Shown here: positions 1 through 5,521 of the stretch, one piece after another | How the letters are laid out: each line of letters begins with the position of its first letter | Position numbering within the stretch: the first letter of the stretch is position 1 | Position numbers and translations under genes: made by a program | Origin: Actinomycetota bacterium | GTDB taxonomy: Bacteria > Actinomycetota > Humimicrobiia > Humimicrobiales > Humimicrobiaceae | DNA: 6,489 nt | Assembly: GCA_023379515.1 (NCBI GenBank) | Contig: JAMCQQ010000081.1 | Span: 1 to 6,489 of the forward strand | Direction of reading: 5' to 3' | The notes under the pieces: generated by a model | The model's database searches: none | What the model saw: the letters and a program-made list of their open reading frames with translations, nothing else | Told to the model about the DNA's origin: nothing

Positions 1-927
1 GATTTCATATCGAATTTTTATTTTATTACTTTTAGTATTTCTCACAAGCTGGATTTATTTATAGGCGTTGAGAGTATTAACTCTTTAGCCGCAGTTATAT
101 TAAAGAAGTTTGGTCGTATTCGCACGGTTTTATATTTTTCTAATGACTACCATACAAAGAAATATACTAGATTAAAAAACTGGTTGTTTCTTAAGCTGGA
201 TGAGATTGCTGCATACAGCAGTGATTATATATGGATGATGAATCCAAAGATACATGAATCCAGAATAAAAAGAGGTCTTAAGCCTTCTAAGCTTGCACCT
301 CATTTTATTATTCATGGCGGACTTCCTTTTTTCCCGGGCGAACCTTTGCCTATAGCAGAAAGGGAGAAAAACAGGATCATTTATGCTACCAGGGCCAGTC
401 ATTCCGGATTAAAGATAATACTCCAGGCTCTTTCAATAGTTTTTAAAAAATATCCTGATTCAAGGATATATATAACAGGCCATGCTGATAAAGAAGAAAC
501 AAGAATCTCTGGGCTTATAGAAAAACTTAAAATATCGAAACATATTGTATTTACTGGTTTTGTAAAAGAAGAAGAATTGAATCATCTTGTCAAACATTCG
601 TATATAGGTCTTGCAATATGGTCTTATGAGATCTCTGCATCAGCAACTTATGGAGATCCCGAGAAGATCAGACGTTATTTTCATTTTGGCTTGCCTGTTG
701 TGTCTACGGGAAATGCTTTTACGGCAGAAACCATTAATGAGCACGGTGCAGGCATAGTTGTTGATGATAAGCCTGAGTCTGTGGCAGAAGCAATTATAAA
801 ACTGTTTGATGATAAAGAATTATATTCAAAATGCGCATACTCATCCCAAGAACTCGGCAAGTTCTATAAAGAAAATAATATGCTGGATAATTCTTTAGAA
901 GACCTGCAGAAAAAAAACTTACTTTAG
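1..927 (+). CDS. GT-B fold glycosyltransferase, GT4-like (5' end missing)
   Basis: Probable cytoplasmic or membrane-associated glycosyltransferase that moves a sugar from a nucleotide donor onto a growing glycan; donor and acceptor cannot be told from the sequence. The frame is open from base 1 to the TAG at 925-927, giving 308 visible residues, so the true start lies upstream and the TTG at 184 is internal. The visible N-terminal part (about residues 1-100) looks like the end of the acceptor-side Rossmann domain, with YFSNDYH near residue 45 and SSDYIWMMNP near 72-81. The C-terminal domain begins around residue 125 (RIIYATRASHSG). It holds the family signature GDPEKIRRYFHFGLPVV at about 218-234, the equivalent of the donor-binding P-x-K-x-x-E-Y motif, followed by HGAGIVV at about 248. 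The residue after the glycine usually seen as P-x-K is here D-P-E-K, a normal variant. It is followed by a 103-base gap before the next gene. Fold assignment is firm; specificity is unknown. Confidence 0.85.
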   Translation, partial: DFISNFYFITFSISHKLDLFIGVESINSLAAVILKKFGRIRTVLYFSNDYHTKKYTRLKNWLFLKLDEIAAYSSDYIWMMNPKIHESRIKRGLKPSKLAPHFIIHGGLPFFPGEPLPIAEREKNRIIYATRASHSGLKIILQALSIVFKKYPDSRIYITGHADKEETRISGLIEKLKISKHIVFTGFVKEEELNHLVKHSYIGLAIWSYEISASATYGDPEKIRRYFHFGLPVVSTGNAFTAETINEHGAGIVVDDKPESVAEAIIKLFDDKELYSKCAYSSQELGKFYKENNMLDNSLEDLQKKNLL

Positions 928-1030
928 GCTCTGATTTTTAAGCTTAAAAAATACCAAAAATAGATCATAACTAGATAACTGGCAAGCGTTTAAATCACTT
1001 GAAAAACTTTTCTGTTATGGTAAAGTGATA
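928..1030. other. AT-rich intergenic gap, the only sizeable one in the window
   Basis: About 100 non-coding bases between the glycosyltransferase stop and the methyltransferase start. It contains a perfect AT-rich palindrome at 935-950, a small direct repeat ATAACT-AG-ATAACT at 967-980 and a short inverted pair GAAAA/TTTTC at 1001-1012. I see no GC-rich stem followed by a T-run that would make an intrinsic terminator, and no -35/-10 pair with good spacing. A weak or non-sigma70 promoter for the downstream genes could still lie here, because every later junction is tight or overlapping. Confidence 0.5.
935..950. repeat. 16-base perfect AT-rich palindrome
   Basis: TTTTTAAGCTTAAAAA is an exact inverted repeat with two 8-base halves and no spacer, starting 7 bases after the glycosyltransferase stop codon. 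With no loop and only two G:C pairs it would make a poor RNA hairpin, so terminator function is doubtful. A dimeric protein-binding site or chance in AT-rich DNA are the other options. Confidence 0.45.
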
Positions 1031-1900
1031 ATGATAAAAAACATGCAATTTAGACCATCCTTTAAAACTAAGCTAAAAATGCAAAAGAAATATGGTTTTT
1101 ACAAGAAAAAAATATATGACTTTATAAGCAGCCTGCCTTATAAGATACACCCAAGCCTGCATTTCCGGATATACAAATTTCTTGTTGATGTAAAGTTAGA
1201 AGGAGTTTATCGGGACCCTGTTGTAAGATTTATGGTAAAATACATAAAAAAAGGCGATTATGTTATTGATATCGGAGCGAATAAGGGCACTTATGCTTAT
1301 TCTATGTCAAAGGCTGTTGGAAAGGAGGGGGTTGTGTATTCCTTTGAGCCTAATCCTGTAATGGTTACGCAGTTAAGGAAAAATCTAAAACAACTAAATG
1401 TGGTAATAGAAAATCTTGCTGTTTCAAGTACCACTGAAGACAAGACATTTTACAGGCATACTAAAGATTGTGGCCCGACTAGTTCTTTGGAATTTTTTGA
1501 TGTATTGGATAAAGATGGTGAATTGGAAAAAACAACTGTCAAATGCGTTACTCTAGATTCATTTTGTAAAATGCATAATTTATCCCCTAACTTAATTAAA
1601 ATTGATGTGGAGGGGCACGAATTTAATGTTATCAAAGGGGCTGAATCAATTATTAGAAACCGCCGTCCTTATATTATATTTGAATTAATAGAACAGTTAT
1701 GGGAGGAAAAGCGGATAAAGGATATATTTGAGTTTCTCAAGCCTGTCTATCATATGATACGCATTGAGGATGAAGTTGATGCAATAGAAGCTTATGCAGA
1801 TTACAAACCTCATTGCTATTCGGATTTTAGAAAATCCAGAGTTGTAAACATAGGATGCATCCCACGTAATGAGCTTGACGTTGTCTTTGGGAAGATTTAA
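1031..1900 (+). CDS. FkbM family SAM-dependent methyltransferase
   Basis: Predicted S-adenosylmethionine-dependent O-methyltransferase of the FkbM (Methyltransf_21) family; members in glycan loci typically methylate a sugar hydroxyl. The class I core is clear. Motif I VIDIGANKGTY lies at about residues 78-88, the acidic end of strand 2 in SFEPNP at 104-109, and the family hallmark IDVEGHE at 191-197, followed by KGAE and the IIFELIE strand. The N-terminal 65 residues are basic and poorly defined (KKYGFYKKK), possibly for substrate or membrane contact. The product is 289 aa from the ATG at 1031. A GTG at 1025 adds two residues and an ATG at 1043 removes four. None of the three has a strong ribosome site, so the start is uncertain by a few codons. 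The next gene follows after 21 bases. Methylation position and acceptor are unknown. Confidence 0.9.
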   Translation: MIKNMQFRPSFKTKLKMQKKYGFYKKKIYDFISSLPYKIHPSLHFRIYKFLVDVKLEGVYRDPVVRFMVKYIKKGDYVIDIGANKGTYAYSMSKAVGKEGVVYSFEPNPVMVTQLRKNLKQLNVVIENLAVSSTTEDKTFYRHTKDCGPTSSLEFFDVLDKDGELEKTTVKCVTLDSFCKMHNLSPNLIKIDVEGHEFNVIKGAESIIRNRRPYIIFELIEQLWEEKRIKDIFEFLKPVYHMIRIEDEVDAIEAYADYKPHCYSDFRKSRVVNIGCIPRNELDVVFGKI

Positions 1901-1921
1901 TTAAAGATAAGGATATAGGCT

Positions 1922-2935
1922 ATGAAAAAGAGAGCGCTTATTACAGGTATAACGGGCATGGTTGGTTCGCATCTTGCCAACTTTTTATTCGAGAATACTG
2001 ATTGGGATATATATGGGATGTGCCGTTGGCGCAGCCCTTTAGATAATGTAGAACATTTTCTGCCTAGAGCTAACAAAAAGGACCGCATATATTTTATTTA
2101 CGGAGATCTCTGTGATTATATTTCATTAGAGAATGTTGTTGAAGAAAGCAAGCCTGATTATGTGTTTCATTTGGCTGCACAAAGCTATCCTATGACAAGT
2201 TTTACCTCTCCCATCCAGACTTTTGATACAAACATTTTAGGAACGGAGCGTTTACTCGAAGCTTTGCGAAAGTGTAAAGGAATTGATCCTGTGATACATG
2301 TATGTTCTTCTTCAGAGGTATTTGGCAGAGTATCTAAGGAAAAGCTCCCTATAAAAGAAACATGCTCTTTCCATCCTGCTTCGCCGTATGCTATTTCGAA
2401 AGTAGGTACCGACCTTGTAGGCAGGTTTCATGCGGAAGCTTATGGGCAAAAGGTAATGGTGACGCGTATGTTTACCCATACAGGCCCGGGGAGAGGCGAT
2501 GTCTTTGCTGAATCGACTTTTGCTAAGCAGATAGCTTTCTGCAGGCAGGAAATAATCCCGCCAGTCGTAAAAACAGGGAATCTTAATTCTTTGCGTACCT
2601 GGTCTGATGTCCGGGATGCAGTTCGAGCCTATTATATGCTGGTGACAATTAATCCTATTCCCGGAGAGTGTTATAACATAGGCGGCTCTTTTTCCTGTAC
2701 TGTAGGCAAGATGCTTGAGTATCTTATTTCTATTTCTACTAAAAAAGGTATTGGTATTGAAACAGAGCAAGAGAGACTTCGTCCTATTGACGCGGATTTG
2801 CAGGTTCCTGATACGACAAAGTTTAAGAAACATACCGGATGGAAGCCAATAATATCATTTGAGAAAACTATGCAGGATTTATTGGATTATTGGAGGGGGA
2901 GGGTGGCAAATGGAGAGAAGTTCCTTACAAGGTAA
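1922..2935 (+). CDS. Extended SDR, GDP-mannose 4,6-dehydratase-like nucleotide-sugar dehydratase/epimerase
   Basis: NAD(P)-dependent enzyme acting on a nucleotide-activated sugar in the cytoplasm, most likely a 4,6-dehydratase that makes a 4-keto-6-deoxy sugar. The 337-aa product has the extended-SDR order: Rossmann glycine motif G9-ITG-MVG15, an acidic GDLCD at 61-65, HLAAQSYP at 83-90, SSSEVFG at 129-135 and catalytic Y156-x-x-x-K160. The SSSE matches the T/S-S-E of GDP-mannose dehydratases. The YGMCRWRSPLDN stretch at 31-42 puts arginines where GMD proteins bind the NADP phosphate. NLNSLRTWSDVRDAVRAY (221-238) is the substrate-end motif shared by GMD and GDP-6-deoxymannose reductase (RMD). 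GECYNIGG and RPIDADLQVPDT complete the pattern. AAGGA at 1909-1913, eight bases before the ATG, supports the start. Length fits GMD (about 340-370) but sequence alone does not exclude a GDP-sugar reductase or epimerase, so no symbol is given. Confidence 0.85.
   Translation: MKKRALITGITGMVGSHLANFLFENTDWDIYGMCRWRSPLDNVEHFLPRANKKDRIYFIYGDLCDYISLENVVEESKPDYVFHLAAQSYPMTSFTSPIQTFDTNILGTERLLEALRKCKGIDPVIHVCSSSEVFGRVSKEKLPIKETCSFHPASPYAISKVGTDLVGRFHAEAYGQKVMVTRMFTHTGPGRGDVFAESTFAKQIAFCRQEIIPPVVKTGNLNSLRTWSDVRDAVRAYYMLVTINPIPGECYNIGGSFSCTVGKMLEYLISISTKKGIGIETEQERLRPIDADLQVPDTTKFKKHTGWKPIISFEKTMQDLLDYWRGRVANGEKFLTR
2892..2903 (+). promoter_or_regulatory. Ribosome binding site that sets the Nudix gene start
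   Basis: A purine run containing GGAGGG (2892-2897) and GAGGG (2899-2903), with six bases between the second block and the ATG at 2910. It lies inside the end of the SDR gene. It favours 2910 over the in-frame TTG at 2859, which would add 17 residues without homology-like character. Confidence 0.75.
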
Positions 2936-3500
2936 CACGCCGGCTAAAACTGATGATCCAAGATTATATAAACCCCAATGTCTTTCGCTCACGCCAGTTA
3001 GAGACCTTCACATAAACAAATGGTTTGTAGTCCGGGATAGGGGCGGATATTTTACTGTAGAATACAAGCATCATCAGGTAATTATACTGCCTATAGTTGA
3101 TGACAGGTCTATACTTATAGTCCGTGTAAAAAGGCCGGTTATTGCTGATATTACATGGGAATTGCCTGCAGGCAGTGTAAAAGAAAACGAAAAACCTATA
3201 ACCGGGGCTGCCAGGGAGTTTGCAGAAGAAACTGGTATTAAGATTCAAGATGAAGAAAGATTTTTAGCTTTGCCTCCAATTTCTAATTCTCCCAACAGAA
3301 ATCCTAATCTAGTTAGTATATATGAAATATCTCTTTCACAAGCAGAGTATGATAGTAGAGACAAACATGATGATGAAGTTGAAAGGGTAGAATGCTATGA
3401 GTTTAATGAAATCAAAGAAATGCTGATTTCGGGGCAGATATATGTAGGCGTGCCTGTGGCGGTTATTGGCAGGTACCTTTTACAGAAAGACGTTAATTGA
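2910..3500 (+). CDS. Nudix hydrolase, ADP-ribose/nucleotide-sugar pyrophosphatase type
   Basis: Predicted Mg-dependent hydrolase cleaving a nucleoside diphosphate linked to another group (NDP-X to NMP and X-phosphate). The 196-aa product has a complete Nudix box at about residues 88-110: G-x5-E-x7-REFAEETGI, with every consensus position filled. It is preceded by WELPAG at 83-88, the usual entry to the box in ADP-ribose and nucleotide-sugar pyrophosphatases. The N-terminal part has alternating strands (WFVVRD, YFTVEYK, VIILPIVDD, ILIVRVKR) as in the dimeric ADPRase group. The PNRNPNLVSIYE segment at about 131-141 after the box may shape specificity. Its first 26 bases overlap the end of the SDR gene and the next gene starts 13 bases after its stop, so it is part of the same unit. 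The location suggests a nucleotide sugar as substrate, either for turnover or to make a sugar 1-phosphate, but this is inference; housekeeping removal of ADP-ribose is the alternative. Confidence 0.88.
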   Translation: MERSSLQGNTPAKTDDPRLYKPQCLSLTPVRDLHINKWFVVRDRGGYFTVEYKHHQVIILPIVDDRSILIVRVKRPVIADITWELPAGSVKENEKPITGAAREFAEETGIKIQDEERFLALPPISNSPNRNPNLVSIYEISLSQAEYDSRDKHDDEVERVECYEFNEIKEMLISGQIYVGVPVAVIGRYLLQKDVN

Positions 3501-3501
3501 T

Positions 3502-3506
3502 AGAGG
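3502..3506 (+). promoter_or_regulatory. Ribosome binding site that sets the E1 alpha start
   Basis: AGAGG sits seven bases before the ATG at 3514, directly after the Nudix stop codon. It favours this ATG over the TTG at 3466, which lies within the Nudix gene and would add 16 residues that are not typical of E1 alpha proteins. Confidence 0.7.
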
Positions 3507-3513
3507 TTATTCT

Positions 3514-4473
3514 ATGAAACAGCCAAATATAAATATTGCTCTTTATAAAACTATGTATATGATCCGAAGGACAGAAGAAGTAATTCAGTCTCATTATCTT
3601 GAAGATGAAATGAAGACTCCTATGCATATGTCAATGGGGGAAGAAGCTATTGCTACAGGCGTTTGCCATGCTCTTAAGCCTGAAGATCAAATCTTGGGCA
3701 GTTACAGAAGCCATGGTATTTATATTGCCAAGACGCAGGAAACCGACAAATTTTTTGCAGAAATGTACGGTAAAGTCACCGGTACCTCAAAAGGTAAGGC
3801 TGGCTCTATGCACTTATTAGCTCCCGAGTCAGGACTTGTTTGTACTTCTGCTATTGTGGGCAGCAGTATACCTGTTGCAATTGGAGTTGCATTTGCCAAT
3901 AAGTACTCCAAGAATAATAAAATAGCAGCTGTATTCTTCGGAGACGGGGCTATAGATGAAGGCGTCTTTTGGGAAAGCCTGAATTTTGCATGTTTAAAAA
4001 AACTGCCGGTTTTATTTGTTTGTGAGGATAACGGTTTTGCAGTACACAGCCCTACTTCTGAAAGGCATGGATATGATTCTATAGCAGATATCGTCAGCAG
4101 ATTTGACTGTAATGTTTTTAAGAGCGATTCTTCAGACGCAGAAGTAATTTATAATCTTACTAAGGATGCTATAAAGGCAATTCAGGACAAAGAGCGTTCA
4201 GCTTTTCTTTATTTAAGATACTACAGATATCTTGAGCATGTAGGAGTTTTTGAAGATTTTAAAGCAGGGTACAGATCTAGGGATGAATTTGAAAAATGGC
4301 TCAAGGTTGATCCTGTCCATATTCAGCGCGAAAAGCTTTTAAAATTGATAAAAGAAGATGAGCTTGTTTCTTTGGAAAAAGAGGTTGACCAGCAGGTTGA
4401 ATCAAGCAGGCTCAAGGCTAAGCAGGCAGATTTCCCTTTTGTAGATACTGCATTTGAGGATACTTACATATGA
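3514..4473 (+). CDS. Thiamine-diphosphate 2-oxoacid dehydrogenase E1 component, alpha subunit
   Basis: Alpha subunit of an alpha2beta2 E1-type enzyme that decarboxylates a 2-oxoacid on thiamine diphosphate; its partner is the next gene. The 319-aa product is close to acetoin-dehydrogenase-type E1 alpha and shorter than the 360-370 aa of typical pyruvate or branched-chain E1 alpha. Visible landmarks are HMSMGEEAIATG (about 38-49), SYRSHG (63-68) with an active-site-type histidine, the glycine-rich KGKAGSMH (93-100), IVGSSIPVAIG (114-124), and the ThDP/Mg motif from GDG at 143-145 to EDN at 171-173. The motif has EDN where ENN is usual; the final Asn is retained. The later loop reads YLEHVGVFEDF, then GYRSRDEFEKW, where pyruvate E1 alpha proteins usually have a GHS motif. 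The C-terminus is helical and charged. Its last four bases overlap the beta-subunit start. It is probably not central metabolism: there is no E2 or E3 here and the flanks are glycan genes. The true substrate is unknown. Confidence 0.88.
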   Translation: MKQPNINIALYKTMYMIRRTEEVIQSHYLEDEMKTPMHMSMGEEAIATGVCHALKPEDQILGSYRSHGIYIAKTQETDKFFAEMYGKVTGTSKGKAGSMHLLAPESGLVCTSAIVGSSIPVAIGVAFANKYSKNNKIAAVFFGDGAIDEGVFWESLNFACLKKLPVLFVCEDNGFAVHSPTSERHGYDSIADIVSRFDCNVFKSDSSDAEVIYNLTKDAIKAIQDKERSAFLYLRYYRYLEHVGVFEDFKAGYRSRDEFEKWLKVDPVHIQREKLLKLIKEDELVSLEKEVDQQVESSRLKAKQADFPFVDTAFEDTYI

Positions 4474-5513
4474 AAAGAATGATTACGTATAGGCAGGCGC
4501 TTAATGAAGCCATAATAGCTGAAATGAGACGAGACCCGGGTGTTTTTATTTACGGTATAGATGTTGCTGATCATAAGCGAACCTTTGGAAGCAGTAATGG
4601 CATACTTGAAGAATTCGGCAAAGATCGATGTTTTAGTACTCCTTTATCTGAATGTGCTATGACCAGCTTTGGGCTCGGTGCAGCTTTAAGCGGGTTGCGC
4701 CCAATTCATGTTCACATGAGGGTAGATTTTATGATTCTGGCAATGAGTGAGCTTACTAATATGATAGCAAGTTTTTCTTATGGCTCATGTGGTCAGCTCA
4801 AAGTCCCTATGGTTATACGGGCTGTAATAGGACGTGGCTGGGGCCAGTCTTGGCAGCACAGTAAGACTCTTCATTCCTGGTTTGCCCATATCCCTGGTTT
4901 AAAAGTTGTTATGCCCTCCAGGCCTTCTGATGCTAAAGGCATGCTTATTTCTGCAATCAGAGATAATAACCCTGTTATTTTTATCGAACATAGATGGCTA
5001 TATGATGTTATAGGAGAAGTCTCTGAAGAAAATAACCCAGAAAATCTTACAGGGTGCAGAGTGTTGCGTCCGGGATCTGATGTTTCTGTTCTGGCTGTCT
5101 CATGGATGAACGTTGAGGCTCTGCAGGCTGCCGAGGTTTTGGAAAAACATGGAATAAAACTTGAAATAATTGATGCACGCTCTATTTCGCCGTTTGATGA
5201 TGCAACTGTACTAGAGTCTGTCAAGAAAACAGGCCATCTGATTGTAACTGATTATGATTGGCTTCACTGCGGGTTTGGAGCTGAAGTAGCCACAAGGACA
5301 TATGAAAAATGTATGAACAGTCTAAAATCACCTGTAACTCGTATAGGATTTGCTGAAGCTCATTGTCCCTGCTCCAGGCCTTTAGAGAATGCATTTTATC
5401 CTTCGGCAATAGATATTATCCGCTCTGTTGAAAAAAAACTCAAACTTTCTAAGATAGATTTGTCAGGGGAAGATTTTTATTCATATGAGAAAAAGTTTAA
5501 AGGACCATTTTAG
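4470..5513 (+). CDS. Thiamine-diphosphate 2-oxoacid dehydrogenase E1 component, beta subunit
   Basis: Beta subunit that completes the E1 active site with the alpha subunit. It starts in an ATGA overlap (4470-4473), with GAGGA at 4456-4460 nine bases ahead, which points to translational coupling and equal production. The 347-aa product opens with TYRQALNEAIIAEMRRDP and shows PLSE at 58-61, whose glutamate activates the thiamine ring. Further landmarks are GAALSGLRP at 70-78, DF at 86-87, CGQ then VPMVIR at 107-117, QHS at 129-131 with the active-site-type histidine, WFAHIPGLKVVMPSRPSDAKG at about 137-157, and the C-terminal transketolase domain (IEIIDARS-like, SVKKTGHLIV, GFGAEVA). It departs from pyruvate E1 beta in several places: WQHS replaces AQHS, AMSELTN replaces A-x-D-Q-x-x-N, the end contains AHCPCSRPLENAFYP, and there is a C-terminal tail of about 25 residues. 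These suggest a specialised subfamily. The reaction product is unknown. Confidence 0.88.
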   Translation: MKRMITYRQALNEAIIAEMRRDPGVFIYGIDVADHKRTFGSSNGILEEFGKDRCFSTPLSECAMTSFGLGAALSGLRPIHVHMRVDFMILAMSELTNMIASFSYGSCGQLKVPMVIRAVIGRGWGQSWQHSKTLHSWFAHIPGLKVVMPSRPSDAKGMLISAIRDNNPVIFIEHRWLYDVIGEVSEENNPENLTGCRVLRPGSDVSVLAVSWMNVEALQAAEVLEKHGIKLEIIDARSISPFDDATVLESVKKTGHLIVTDYDWLHCGFGAEVATRTYEKCMNSLKSPVTRIGFAEAHCPCSRPLENAFYPSAIDIIRSVEKKLKLSKIDLSGEDFYSYEKKFKGPF

Positions 5514-5521
5514 CAAGGCAT

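Noticed and set aside
910..917. A8 tract near the end of the glycosyltransferase (and another at 5431-5438 in E1 beta) as phase-variation or frameshift sites
   Set aside because: Both lie close to the 3' ends where slippage would change only the last residues, and A-runs are expected in AT-rich Lys-rich coding DNA.
935..950. Palindrome as a rho-independent terminator
   Set aside because: No loop, almost no G:C pairs and no following T-run; it would not form a stable terminator hairpin.
999..1021. TTGAAA at 999 with TATGGT at 1016 as a sigma70 promoter
   Set aside because: The spacer is only 11 bases, far from the usual 16-18, and the -10 match is weak.
2312..2833. Minus-strand open frame of 173 codons inside the SDR gene
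   Set aside because: It lies wholly under a well-supported plus-strand gene, its translation has no family motif, and it has no ribosome site; it is a codon-bias shadow.
2859..2909. Upstream TTG start extending the Nudix protein by 17 residues
   Set aside because: Poor start context and an extension unlike a Nudix N-terminus; the strong purine-rich ribosome site points to the ATG at 2910.
4871..5224. Minus-strand open frame of 117 codons inside the E1 beta gene
   Set aside because: Antisense shadow of a conserved gene with low-complexity Ser/Thr-rich translation and no recognisable domain.
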